A stretch of DNA of 51,802 nucleotides from an uncultured Acidimicrobiales bacterium (GTDB taxonomy: Bacteria > Actinomycetota > Acidimicrobiia > Acidimicrobiales > SZUA-35), in NCBI GenBank assembly GCA_937997485.1, contig CALKTH010000007.1:1-51802 (forward strand), read 5' to 3'. The notes below the pieces were generated by a model that saw only the letters and a list, made by a program, of their open reading frames with translations, was not told where the DNA came from and ran no database searches. Positions within the stretch are counted from its first letter, which is position 1; each line of letters starts with the position of its first letter. Positions 1 through 8,730 of the stretch are shown here, piece by piece. The position numbers and the translations under genes were made by a program.

Positions 1-37
1 CTTGCTTCCCCGAACAACCGGCAGCAAGATCTGCCGG

Positions 38-1438
38 GTGACGGAACAGCCGAACGTTGTGCTCATCAACTGCGACGACCTGGGCTACGGCGACCTCGGC
101 TGCTACGGATCCAAGCGCAACAAGACACCGACGCTCGATCAGCTCGCAGCTGAGGGCATCCGGTTCGACTCGTTCTACACCGCATCACCGGTGTGCTCGC
201 CAGCCCGTGGGGCGTTGCTGACAGGCTGCTATCCGCCCCGCATCGGTTTCGGATCCTTTGGCGGACTACCCGTTCTGTTTCCCGGGCACCGAGTTGGTCT
301 GCCACCAGAGGAGATCAGCATCGCCAGAGTCCTGTCTGATGCGGGCTACGCCACGCAAATGGTTGGCAAGTGGCACTGCGGTGACCAGCCACACTTCCAG
401 CCAACGAACCACGGCTTCGACCACTACTTCGGCATCCCCTACAGCAATGACATGGGTCGCCAAGCGAACACGCCGTCCTTCTATCCGGAGATGCCCCCAC
501 TGCCGTTGATCGTCGACGGCGAAGTGGTTGAGCAGCAGCCTGATCAGTCGTCGTTGACCGAGCGCTATGTGGCGGAGTCGCTGAAATTCATGCGCGCCTC
601 CAAAGAGCAACCCTTCTTCCTCTATCTCGCTCACATGTACGTACACCTGCCGATCTACGTGCAAGAGCGGTTCGCCGAGCAATCGACGAACGGGGCCTAC
701 GGCGCGGCGGTCGAATCAATCGACTGGGCGACGTCGGTGATCCTGCGGGAACTCCGGAGCCTCGGGTTGGAAGACAACACCATCGTGATCTTCACCAGCG
801 ACAACGGTTCGCTCGGTGACAACCCTCCGCCGTATGGGTCGAGTGAGCCGCTGGGTGGCAGCAACGATCCGCTCCGTGGCACGAAAGGCGATACGTGGGA
901 AGGCGGACAGCGCGTTCCCGGCATCGTTCGGTGGCCGGCGAGAATCGCAGCCGGGCGCGTCAGCGACGAGATCGTGACCGCCATGGACTTGTTCCCAACG
1001 CTGGCGGCGCTATGCGGCGGCTCGGTTCCCACGGATCGGACAATCGACGGGCGAGACGTCCAGGAGCTCTGGTTCGACGGGACTGCGATCTCCCCGCATG
1101 AGGCGTTCTTCTACTACTGGATGAATGACCTCGAGGCAGTACGGAGTGGGCGATGGAAGCTGCACTTTTCGAAGAAGGGGGAGGCGATCAGCGGGCTGTT
1201 TGATCTGGAAACCGACATCGGTGAGACCACCGATGTGAGCGATGCCCACCCAGTCGTTGTCGAGCAACTCAGTGCGCTCGCCGAGGGCGCTCGAGCATCG
1301 TTGGGCGATGCACGACTGGAACGGGTCGGCAACGATGTTCGGCCCGTCGGCCGTGTCGACAATCCGCAAAAGCTGACGAGTTTGGATCCCGACCATCCCT
1401 ACTTCATGGCCGAGTACGACCTCCCCGATCGCGGGTAG
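38..1438 (+). CDS. Type I (formylglycine) sulfatase
   Basis: A 466-residue arylsulfatase-like hydrolase that would cleave a sulfate ester; the substrate cannot be read from sequence. Numbered from the GTG at 38, it shows the metal-binding pair D13-D14 in NCDDLGYGD, the formylglycine motif CSPAR (C53-R57, where C53 is modified by a sulfatase-maturating enzyme), and the metal-binding D255-N256 in FTSDNG. The length matches the family. No signal peptide is visible, so it is either cytoplasmic or the true start lies further upstream. The frame is open to the window edge (a TTG at 2 is also in frame), so the start is uncertain. GTG 38 was preferred because family members usually begin a few residues before the first beta strand (PNVVLIN). 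It converges with the AraC regulator 54 bp away. No maturation enzyme is in the window. Confidence 0.88.
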   Translation: MTEQPNVVLINCDDLGYGDLGCYGSKRNKTPTLDQLAAEGIRFDSFYTASPVCSPARGALLTGCYPPRIGFGSFGGLPVLFPGHRVGLPPEEISIARVLSDAGYATQMVGKWHCGDQPHFQPTNHGFDHYFGIPYSNDMGRQANTPSFYPEMPPLPLIVDGEVVEQQPDQSSLTERYVAESLKFMRASKEQPFFLYLAHMYVHLPIYVQERFAEQSTNGAYGAAVESIDWATSVILRELRSLGLEDNTIVIFTSDNGSLGDNPPPYGSSEPLGGSNDPLRGTKGDTWEGGQRVPGIVRWPARIAAGRVSDEIVTAMDLFPTLAALCGGSVPTDRTIDGRDVQELWFDGTAISPHEAFFYYWMNDLEAVRSGRWKLHFSKKGEAISGLFDLETDIGETTDVSDAHPVVVEQLSALAEGARASLGDARLERVGNDVRPVGRVDNPQKLTSLDPDHPYFMAEYDLPDRG

Positions 1439-1492
1439 CGAGCCCTTCGTCTGAACCCAAGACCCTTCTGCGCGCACGCTCGCTTGCGGTGC

Positions 1493-2257
1493 TCAGCGCT
1501 TGGTGTGCCGCTTTCTGAACTGGGCCGGTGTCTCGTTGGTCAGGCGAGCGAACCGTCGAGTGAAGTCCGCTTGGTCGTAGAAGCCGACGGCCGTGGCGAT
1601 GTCAGCCAGTGACCGGTCAGTGGTCGTGAGAAGACCCGTGGCGCGATCCACACGCGAACGGAGCACGAACTGGGTCGCCGAGAGGCCGAACACCTTCTTC
1701 ATCCTCCGCTCGAGCGAGGAGGTTGAGCACGCTGCCGCCGCAGCAAGATCAGCCACCCGAAGATGCTGATCGAGACGCTCATGCACGAGTTCCACGACGC
1801 GATGGAGGGATTCCATGGTGATGCCCTCGTCGCTCGGCGTCGCCAGATCTCGGCTGATGCTCACGATTCCAGCGCCCGCCTCACTCCGGGCGGAACCCGC
1901 GACCGGGAGCTTCGTGGTGAGATACCAGCCAGGCGAGCCGTTCTCCCGACGGATGAGCTCCAGCTGATCGCGCAATGGCTTTCCGCTCGCCAAGACCTGC
2001 GCATCTTGTTCTTCGTACCGCTCGGCGAACTGAGGGATGAAGAGATCGGTCGCTCGCTTACCGACGACGTCTCGTTTCGACGAGCGACCCGTGCGCCGCA
2101 CGAACGCTCGATTGACAGCCAGGTACATGCCGTCGGTGTCCTTCATACAGAAGATGACATCAACGAGAAGATCGAACAGTTCAAGCAGTTCACTCTGACA
2201 CTCAAAGGTGTCGATCGAAGCCGCGACCTCAGCGCTGTTGGCGGATTCGCTCAGCAT
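1493..2257 (-). CDS. PAS-AraC transcriptional regulator, likely controls putA
   Basis: A 254-residue regulator. Residues about 20-130 look like a PAS sensor (DVIFCMKDTDGMYLAVNRAF, then KRATDLFIPQFAERYEEQD). Residues about 155-250 form an AraC/XylS double helix-turn-helix ending in the typical SLADIATAVGFYDQADFTRRF and TPAQFRKRH. The minus-strand frame stays open far upstream across the neighbouring gene, but that part has no recognisable domain. The ATG at 2257, just before the PAS region, fits both the domain boundary and the divergent layout. Only 54 bp separate it from putA, so it probably controls putA and itself. AraC proteins usually sense small molecules through a cupin-like arm; a PAS domain in that place suggests a different signal, possibly redox state or a planar ligand. 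That last point is inference. Confidence 0.85.
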   Translation of the reverse strand: MLSESANSAEVAASIDTFECQSELLELFDLLVDVIFCMKDTDGMYLAVNRAFVRRTGRSSKRDVVGKRATDLFIPQFAERYEEQDAQVLASGKPLRDQLELIRRENGSPGWYLTTKLPVAGSARSEAGAGIVSISRDLATPSDEGITMESLHRVVELVHERLDQHLRVADLAAAAACSTSSLERRMKKVFGLSATQFVLRSRVDRATGLLTTTDRSLADIATAVGFYDQADFTRRFARLTNETPAQFRKRHTKR

Positions 2258-2311
2258 GATGGAGCGGATCGTACAAGACCCAGGGTGAGCCGCTGCCGAA
2301 GACTGGTGCGC
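2258..2311. promoter_or_regulatory. Divergent promoter region araC-like / putA
   Basis: The 54 bp between the two divergent start codons must hold both promoters or overlap them. On the minus strand a TACGAT hexamer (2268-2273) lies just upstream of the regulator start. On the plus strand AAGACT (2299-2304) lies 7 nt before the putA ATG. Both are weak matches read by eye, with no clear -35 and no convincing inverted repeat. Confidence 0.35.
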
Positions 2312-5300
2312 ATGTCCGCCGCTCCCACCGAACCGTTCCCGAGCCCGCAACCCTCGCCAGAGCCGGACCCGATCGAGCGCACCGGCACGGCTTCTGATGC
2401 GGCTGACGAGGGGATGGCAGAGCGGGTGGTCGCTCTCGTGTCGTCGTGGCTCTCCCAGGCCGGGGAGGCAACGACCGCTGCTGAGAAGCGAACGGCCCGG
2501 CAGCTCGAGGGCGTGATCGAAGACGAAGCTGGCGTTGCTTTCGCCATGAAGTTTGTCGACCGAGTGATTCGGCCGGAGGACCACGGGGTGGCGGCTCACC
2601 AACTCCGGCAACTCGTCGCTCACGGAGCCCTTCCCGGCTTCCTCTCCTCCATCGACCGACTGCTGCTCCGTGCCGGTTCCGTCCTCTCCGCTGTGCTCCC
2701 CGGCCTCGTCATGCCATTGGCGGTGCGACGGATGCGCCAGCTGGTCGGGCATCTTGTCGTCGACGCGGAACCGGCTCCGATGAGCAAGCACCTTGGCGCC
2801 AGACAAAACGAAGGCTTCCGGCTCAATGTCAACCTCCTGGGCGAAGCGGTGCTCGGAGATGCGGAGGCCGATCTCCGGCTCGAGGCCGCTACCAATCTGC
2901 TGAGCCAGCCGGATGTTGACTACGTCTCCGTCAAGGTCTCGGCCGTGGTCTCCCAGCTGAACCCATGGGCCTTCGACGATTCGCTCCAGCGCGTCGTTGA
3001 ACGGCTCCGCCCGCTCTTCGATGCCGCCGCAACGACCTCGCCACCAACGTTCATCAACCTCGACATGGAGGAATACCACGATCTCGAGCTCACGATGGCG
3101 GCCTTCGTGACGCTCCTCGACGAACCCGCTTTCCACACTGTGGATGCCGGCATCGTGCTCCAGGCGTACCTGCCCGACTCGTTCCCCGCGCTGCAGCATC
3201 TTGTCGCCTGGGCCAACGCCCGGCACCAACGCGTGGTCGGCGGCCAGCAAGGCGGCACCGTCAAGATCCGGCTCGTGAAGGGAGCCAACCTCGCCATGGA
3301 GCGCGTGGACGCTGCGATTCACGGATGGGAGCTCGCCCCGTACCGCAGCAAGGCAGAGACGGACGCCAACTACAAGCGCTGCCTCGACTGGGTGATGACC
3401 CCGGATCGACTCGCAGGCATTCGCATCGGTGTGGCCAGTCACAACCTTTTCGACGTGGCATGGGCTCACCTGCTCTCCGAGGATCGGAACGTGACGCCCC
3501 GAGTCGAGTTCGAGATGCTCGAGGGCATGGCACCTGGCGTAGCTCGCTCGGTGCGAGACGACGCCAACGGCTTGCTGCTGTACACGCCCGTGGTCGCTCC
3601 CGCCGACTTCGACGTGGCGATCAGCTACCTGTTCCGCCGACTCGAGGAGAACGCGTCCGACGAGAACTTCATCCGTCATCTCTTCTCTCTCGCGCCCGGC
3701 GGTGAGGCGTTTGAGCGGGAAGCCGACAAGTTTCGAACGGCGCTGGCTGCACGGGGCGCGGTGGGTATGGGCCCGCAGCGAACGCAGGACCGAGCGTCTG
3801 AGCTCCCGCTGTCAGCCGAAAACACCACGACGCTGCCATTTCAGAACGAACCGGACACCGATCCTTCGCTCCCGGCCAATCGGACATGGGCAGCAGCAAC
3901 CATCTCCCGCCCGTTCGTCGGGCCGGCTACGGAGATCACGACCGACAACAACATGATCGACGCAGAGATGCGGACCGTCCGATCGGCGCTGCCAGCGTGG
4001 GCCGCGCGCTCGGCGGAAGAACGGCGGTTCGTGCTTCACGCTGTCGCCGCCGAACTCGGTCGACGACGTGGCGACCTCGTCAACGCGATGGTGCACGAGG
4101 GCAACAAGACCATCGCTCAGGCCGACATCGAGATCGCCGAAGCCATCGACTTTGCCCGTTGGTACGGCGACCGGGCCCTCGATCTGCAGCATCACGATGC
4201 CGAAGGACGCCCGTCCGCGGTCTTCACACCGCTCGGCGTCATCGCCGTGATTCCGCCCTGGAACTTTCCCGTCGCCATCCCAACCGGCGGCGTGCTGTCG
4301 GCCCTCGCCGCTGGCAACGGCGTGGTCTTCAAGCCAGCACCCGAGGTGCCACGCTGCGCCGAGATCGTCGCCGAGTGCTGCTGGGCGGCGGGTGTCCCTC
4401 GTGACGTGCTCCGGTTCGTCCGCACTCACGACGACGCGACGGGTCGCCACCTGGTCACCCACCCCGCTGTCGATGCCGTCATTCTCACCGGCGCCCACGA
4501 GACGGCCGATCTCTTCCGGTCCTGGCGGCCCGACCTTCGAGTCTTCGCAGAGACTTCGGGCAAGAACTCGCTGGTCATCACACCCAATGCCGATCTCGAC
4601 GAGGCCGTGGCCGATCTCGTCGACTCAGCGTTCGGACACTCCGGCCAGAAGTGCTCGGCTGCGAGCCTCGCCATCTGTGTTGGCGATGTGTACGAGTCGG
4701 ATCGCTTCCGTCGCCAGCTGAGAGATGCTGTGTCCAGCCTTGTTGTCGGCTCGGCAACGAACCTCGAGACGAGCATGGGGCCAATGATCGCTCCACCGGA
4801 AGGCAAGCTCGAGCGAGCGCTCACCTCCCTCGATGCTGGCGAGTCGTGGCTCGTCGAGCCCGTACGCCTGGCGGACGACACCTGGACGCCGGGCGTGCGA
4901 GTCGGCGTTGCTTCCGGATCGTGGTTCCACCAGACGGAGTGTTTCGGGCCGGTGCTTGGCGTCATGTTCGCAGCGGACTTGGACGACGCGTTGGCCATCC
5001 AGAACGCCACACCGTTTGGTCTGACTGGTGGCATCCACAGCCTGGATCCTGATGAAGTGGCTCACTGGCGAGATCGGGTCGAGGTTGGCAACGCCTACGT
5101 GAATCGAGTGATCACCGGAGCAATCGTGCAACGCCAGCCATTCGGCGGCTGGAAGCGATCGTCGATCGGCCCCGGAGCCAAGGCCGGAGGGCCAAACTAT
5201 GTGGCACAACTGGGCCGGTGGTCCGACGGAGATCTGTCGATCGACGACGGATCGTGGCTTCCAGCAGCTCGGAAGAGCGACCATCGGGCGTGGACGGAGA

Positions 5301-5701
5301 AGTTCTCAATCGAGCACGATCCGACCGGCCTGTTCTGCGAGTCCAATGTCTTCCGGTATCGACCGCTTCCCCTGATCGCGGTGCGGGTCGAGAGTGACGC
5401 CCACCCTTCGACGCTGGAGCGGGTGCGATTTGCTGCTGCCACGTGTGGCGTGCCCATCTTCGTGTCGACGCACCTCGACGAGAGCGCCGCGGCGTTCGCT
5501 GAACGGCTCCCGGCCCTCGGCGTCGAACGAGTGCGGCTTCTGGGCACGTTGGATCCGGTGGTTCGTGATGCGGCAGCCGCAGCCAGCATCCACCTCGTCG
5601 ATGATCTCGTCACCGCCGAGGGGCGAGTCGAACTCCTGCACTATCTCCGAGAGCAAGCCATCAGCACCACACTCCATCGCCACGGCAACATCCTCCGCTG
5701 A
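2312..5701 (+). CDS. putA: Bifunctional proline dehydrogenase / L-glutamate gamma-semialdehyde dehydrogenase
   Basis: An 1129-residue PutA-type enzyme converting proline to P5C (FAD-dependent PRODH barrel, N-terminal half) and glutamate semialdehyde to glutamate (NAD-dependent ALDH, C-terminal half). The PRODH half has the flavin/substrate motif YRSKAETDANYKR and the RIRLVKGA-like strand (KIRLVKGANLAMERV). The ALDH half has catalytic C781 in GHSGQKCSAAS and general base E747 in FAETSGKN, with the usual 34-residue spacing. The C-terminal tail after about residue 985 (SNVFRYRPLPLIAVR) is the extension seen in many actinobacterial PutA proteins. It lacks the N-terminal RHH DNA-binding domain of enterobacterial PutA, which fits control by the divergent AraC protein. 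ATG 2312 was chosen; GTG 2306 is an alternative. The frame extends well upstream, antisense to the regulator, but that stretch shows no family homology. Confidence 0.95.
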   Translation: MSAAPTEPFPSPQPSPEPDPIERTGTASDAADEGMAERVVALVSSWLSQAGEATTAAEKRTARQLEGVIEDEAGVAFAMKFVDRVIRPEDHGVAAHQLRQLVAHGALPGFLSSIDRLLLRAGSVLSAVLPGLVMPLAVRRMRQLVGHLVVDAEPAPMSKHLGARQNEGFRLNVNLLGEAVLGDAEADLRLEAATNLLSQPDVDYVSVKVSAVVSQLNPWAFDDSLQRVVERLRPLFDAAATTSPPTFINLDMEEYHDLELTMAAFVTLLDEPAFHTVDAGIVLQAYLPDSFPALQHLVAWANARHQRVVGGQQGGTVKIRLVKGANLAMERVDAAIHGWELAPYRSKAETDANYKRCLDWVMTPDRLAGIRIGVASHNLFDVAWAHLLSEDRNVTPRVEFEMLEGMAPGVARSVRDDANGLLLYTPVVAPADFDVAISYLFRRLEENASDENFIRHLFSLAPGGEAFEREADKFRTALAARGAVGMGPQRTQDRASELPLSAENTTTLPFQNEPDTDPSLPANRTWAAATISRPFVGPATEITTDNNMIDAEMRTVRSALPAWAARSAEERRFVLHAVAAELGRRRGDLVNAMVHEGNKTIAQADIEIAEAIDFARWYGDRALDLQHHDAEGRPSAVFTPLGVIAVIPPWNFPVAIPTGGVLSALAAGNGVVFKPAPEVPRCAEIVAECCWAAGVPRDVLRFVRTHDDATGRHLVTHPAVDAVILTGAHETADLFRSWRPDLRVFAETSGKNSLVITPNADLDEAVADLVDSAFGHSGQKCSAASLAICVGDVYESDRFRRQLRDAVSSLVVGSATNLETSMGPMIAPPEGKLERALTSLDAGESWLVEPVRLADDTWTPGVRVGVASGSWFHQTECFGPVLGVMFAADLDDALAIQNATPFGLTGGIHSLDPDEVAHWRDRVEVGNAYVNRVITGAIVQRQPFGGWKRSSIGPGAKAGGPNYVAQLGRWSDGDLSIDDGSWLPAARKSDHRAWTEKFSIEHDPTGLFCESNVFRYRPLPLIAVRVESDAHPSTLERVRFAAATCGVPIFVSTHLDESAAAFAERLPALGVERVRLLGTLDPVVRDAAAAASIHLVDDLVTAEGRVELLHYLREQAISTTLHRHGNILR

Positions 5702-5706
5702 CAGCA

Positions 5707-5748
5707 AGCACTTAGGCGGTGTTGGCCTCGCGACCAGACCCAAGTGCT
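5707..5748. terminator. Weak inverted repeat between convergent putA and LuxR genes
   Basis: A 7-bp perfect inverted repeat (agcactt 5707-5713, aagtgct 5742-5748) with a 28-nt loop sits in the 62-bp gap between the two convergent stop codons. The position fits a shared terminator, but the stem is short and has no T-run. Low confidence. Confidence 0.25.
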
Positions 5749-5763
5749 GCGGGCCCAGCTCCG

Positions 5764-8094
5764 CTACCCGAGCGGAGAAAGCAGTCCGAGCTCGCGCGCC
5801 CGGTCGACGATCGAGTCCCGTCCGCTGACGCCGAGCTTGTGCCGGATCGAGGTGAGATGTGTCTTGACCGTGTTCTCCGAAACATGGAGCTGCCCGGCGA
5901 GTTCGCGCCGACTCAGGCCGTGGGGCAAAAGCAACAGCACCGCTTGCTCACGATCGCTGAGTTCCCGAGCGCCCACCGGCAAGCCCTCAAGCTCTCGCGG
6001 GACGAAACGGATCTCTGCTTCCACGGCACGAACTCGCGCTTCGAATTGTGGATCGGGCAGCTCGACCACCAACGATTTTGCATTCCGCAAGGCGGCACGC
6101 GCACCTTCTGCGTCACCTGTCCGATGGAGAACACGAGCCTCCTGAAGCGCGATGGCAACATCGTGGAGCGGCTCCTCCCGCATCGCGGCCAGGCGTTGGG
6201 CCTCAGAGAGTGCGTCGCTGGCGTCTGCCGGGCGACCCAGCTGAAGTTGGGCCACGGACAGCGCAAGGTGGGCCAGCGTCGGCTGGTGGTGACGTTCCTC
6301 ACCGTCCGGAATGAGTGCGAGGGCCTGATCGGCATGCGCCATCGCTGCGTCGGCATCTCCAAGCTCCGCCTCGATCATCGCCAGGTACAGGTAGCAGAAG
6401 ACGACTTCAATGATCATGTTCAACTCACGAGCAATTGCCAAGCTATCGATCAAGTAGGAACGGCTCGCATCGAGATCGCCTGACCAGAAGGCAGCGGCGG
6501 CCGAGACCGAGAGCACGGCGCCGAGCCCAGCCTCGCTTCCGAGGAACCCAGCCTCCATCTCGCCCACGGCGGAGTCTGATTCTGAGAAACCGTCCGAGGA
6601 AGCCACGATGGCTCGAGCCCGTTCAGCTTCAGAGACCATCGTCCCAACATCACCAACATGGCGAGCGCGGTGGCTGCACACCGATGCCTTCTGGAAGGCG
6701 ACGATTCGCTGCTCGACTTCGTCGATCGCTACGCGCTCGGCGTTTGAGATCCACTCGTCGCACTCCGCGGGCCGCCTTTGGTTGAGCATGATCCACGCCA
6801 TGACAAGGCACGTCTGGGTCGACAGTTCGCTGACTGGTCCAAGCCCGCGAACCCAACCGATCACCGTGTCGAAGTGCCCGGCGTTCACGAACCGAATCGA
6901 CGTCGAGCCAATCAACTCTTCCGCCCGCTGGACATCTCCAGCTGCGCTCGCGTGGACGATGGCCTCGTCGATATCTCCTCGCGCCTCGAACCAACGCGAG
7001 GCCCGCCGATGAAGAAGGCTCACCTGCTCCGGATGATCCGCAGCCAAGGCAGAACGCAGATGGTCCCGGAACAATGGGTGGAAGCGGAAAATGGTTGCAC
7101 CCTCATCCAGCGCCGACGTGAACATGTTCCCGGCCACAAGATCGCGGAGCACTCGGAGGCTCCCGTGTTGGCCCGTAACGGCATCACAGAGGTCGGGTTC
7201 CAATACTGAAAGAACACTCGTGGCGAGCACGAAGGCGCGAGTCTCAGGATCGATGTCCTTCATGACCTCGTCACCGAGGTACTCGCTGAGGTGGCGTCGG
7301 TCGCCGGTGAAGCGCTCGATCTGCTCCGCAATGTTTGGTTCGTCCCGAAGGGTGAGACCGGCGAGGTAGAGGCCCGTAGGCCACCCCTCGGTCCGATGTT
7401 CCAGGGACGCAACTTGCTCGTGAGTGAGCGCGTCGAGCCCGAACGACCGCTCGAGCAACGAAGAGGCCTCGGTTGCGTTGAAGGCCAAATCGGCCGCTCG
7501 GGCCTCAGTGAGCAAACCTTGGCTGCGCAACCGTCCAACGGGAAGCGGAAGGTCCCCTCGAGAGGTACACACGAGCCGCAGATTCTCCGAGGGGTGCCGC
7601 AGCCACGCCGACAGGCCTTGCTCGACCTGCGGGGAGCCTTCGATTGAGTGGAGATCGTCCAAGACGAGGGTGACGGGTGAACGGTGCTTTTCGATGGCCG
7701 CCCGCAGAGCGGCTCGCCCTGACTCCACGCCTTCGGGCGACGCCAGGCGCTCGTAGATGGCATCAGCTCCGGCAACACCCGCCGCGGCGAGCGCCGCTGC
7801 GACGTAGGTCCAGAAGCGGACGGGGTCCGCCTCAGTCGACTCCAGGGTCACCCATGCGGTTTCGCCGCCCACGGCCCGAGCGAGCTCCACCGCCGTGGTG
7901 GTCTTTCCGTAGCCGGGCGGAGCCACGATCGCGGTCAGCGCCACATCGGCGACCGCGAGCTGACCGATGAGATCGGGCCGTTCCACCACTCCTTTGGGTG
8001 GCATCGGCGGTCGCAACTTGGCCCAGACGAGCGGAAGTGGGGGCGCGATCACCCGACCAGCCTGCCGACTCCACGACGCCCTCGCATCACCCAT
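5764..8094 (-). CDS. Large ATP-binding LuxR (LAL/MalT-like) transcriptional regulator
   Basis: A 776-residue STAND-type activator. The N-terminal NTPase has a Walker A APPGYGKTT (about residues 58-66) and a Walker B-like TLVLDDLHSI. The middle is a helical TPR-like sensor region rich in paired alanine helices. The C-terminus (about residues 708-772) is a LuxR helix-turn-helix (LSDREQAVLLLLPHGLSRRELA, then VSENTVKTHLTSIRHKLGV). The N-terminal PPLPLVWAKLRPP is the usual MalT family opening. In MalT an inducer and ATP drive oligomerisation and DNA binding. No inducer can be read here. It is divergent from an SRPBCC protein and an esterase, and the 144-bp gap between them has a strong inverted repeat, so that pair is the likely target. 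Confidence 0.92.
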   Translation of the reverse strand: MGDARASWSRQAGRVIAPPLPLVWAKLRPPMPPKGVVERPDLIGQLAVADVALTAIVAPPGYGKTTTAVELARAVGGETAWVTLESTEADPVRFWTYVAAALAAAGVAGADAIYERLASPEGVESGRAALRAAIEKHRSPVTLVLDDLHSIEGSPQVEQGLSAWLRHPSENLRLVCTSRGDLPLPVGRLRSQGLLTEARAADLAFNATEASSLLERSFGLDALTHEQVASLEHRTEGWPTGLYLAGLTLRDEPNIAEQIERFTGDRRHLSEYLGDEVMKDIDPETRAFVLATSVLSVLEPDLCDAVTGQHGSLRVLRDLVAGNMFTSALDEGATIFRFHPLFRDHLRSALAADHPEQVSLLHRRASRWFEARGDIDEAIVHASAAGDVQRAEELIGSTSIRFVNAGHFDTVIGWVRGLGPVSELSTQTCLVMAWIMLNQRRPAECDEWISNAERVAIDEVEQRIVAFQKASVCSHRARHVGDVGTMVSEAERARAIVASSDGFSESDSAVGEMEAGFLGSEAGLGAVLSVSAAAAFWSGDLDASRSYLIDSLAIARELNMIIEVVFCYLYLAMIEAELGDADAAMAHADQALALIPDGEERHHQPTLAHLALSVAQLQLGRPADASDALSEAQRLAAMREEPLHDVAIALQEARVLHRTGDAEGARAALRNAKSLVVELPDPQFEARVRAVEAEIRFVPRELEGLPVGARELSDREQAVLLLLPHGLSRRELAGQLHVSENTVKTHLTSIRHKLGVSGRDSIVDRARELGLLSPLG

Positions 8095-8100
8095 CAGCGC

Positions 8101-8146
8101 GAATCACCCATCCAGGCCTACGGCTCGGGTGAGCGATGGGTGATTC
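8101..8146. promoter_or_regulatory. Putative operator: 12-bp perfect inverted repeat in the LAL/SRPBCC gap
   Basis: gaatcacccatc (8101-8112) and gatgggtgattc (8135-8146) are perfect reverse complements separated by 22 bp. A near-copy, gcatcacccatc (8084-8095), overlaps the LAL start codon in the same orientation, and the core ATCACCC recurs at 8195-8201. A dyad with 34 bp between half-site starts puts the two arms on nearly the same helix face, as expected for a dimeric or looping regulator. The LAL protein next door is the obvious candidate, which is inference. Confidence 0.55.
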
Positions 8147-8238
8147 AGCGGCGCGGGCGATGACGATTCGCGGGTGACGTTCTTGGATGAGTGACATCAC
8201 CCGTGGGCCAGGCGCCCGCACGAACACAGGAGCTCATC

Positions 8239-8730
8239 ATGGAACTGAAGAAAGCCATTTCGATCAAGGTCGACGCCGACAAGGTCTGGGAGATCGTCGC
8301 TCACGACTTCGCCAACGTCGGATTGTGGTCGTCTGCGGTGGTGTCGTCGGGCCCAAACCCCGACGCCACAACACCTGACGGTGCGACCGTCGGCGGGCGA
8401 GTGTGCGACGTTCCCGGGATCGGCGATTTGAAAGAGACGTTCACGAAGTACTCCGAAAAGAACAAGCAGTTCACCTTCGTGGTGACCGGCATGCCCTCGT
8501 TCATCACCCTCGCCCAGAACACTGTGCGAGTCCGCTCTGTCGGGCCAGGCAGCAGCGAGGTGAGCCTCCACATCCAGATGGAGACCAGCGCGGTCGGCAA
8601 GATCATGGGTCCGATGTTCTCCATCAAACTCAAGAGCACACTGAACTCGTTCCTGGACGAGCTGAAGGCGTACGCAGAGTCCGGAGAGGTGTCGAACAAG
8701 AAGCGCAAGCAGCTGGCCAAGGCCGCGTGA
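8239..8730 (+). CDS. SRPBCC (START/Bet v1-like) family protein
   Basis: A 163-residue protein of the SRPBCC hydrophobic-ligand-binding fold. It opens with KKAISIKVDADKVWEIVAHDFANVGLWSS, the beta strand and first helix typical of polyketide-cyclase/dehydrase-like members, and ends with a long C-terminal helix (STLNSFLDELKAYAESGEV) and a lysine-rich tail (KKRKQLAKAA). These proteins bind or process lipids or aromatic metabolites; the ligand is unknown. The start is ATG 8239 because AGGAG (8228-8232) lies 6 nt upstream; an in-frame ATG at 8191 lacks a ribosome site and would add an unrelated N-terminus. The stop overlaps the next gene (GTGA), so the two are translationally coupled. Confidence 0.85.
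   Translation: MELKKAISIKVDADKVWEIVAHDFANVGLWSSAVVSSGPNPDATTPDGATVGGRVCDVPGIGDLKETFTKYSEKNKQFTFVVTGMPSFITLAQNTVRVRSVGPGSSEVSLHIQMETSAVGKIMGPMFSIKLKSTLNSFLDELKAYAESGEVSNKKRKQLAKAA

Noticed and set aside
1763..2311. Upstream extension of the putA frame, antisense to the regulator
   Set aside because: It has no similarity to PutA N-termini and covers a clearly coded regulator on the opposite strand; ATG 2312 gives a complete enzyme.
2258..3679. Upstream extension of the AraC regulator frame on the minus strand, antisense to putA
   Set aside because: The translated stretch has no domain, is biased by the codon pattern of putA on the other strand, and the PAS-AraC part is complete from ATG 2257.
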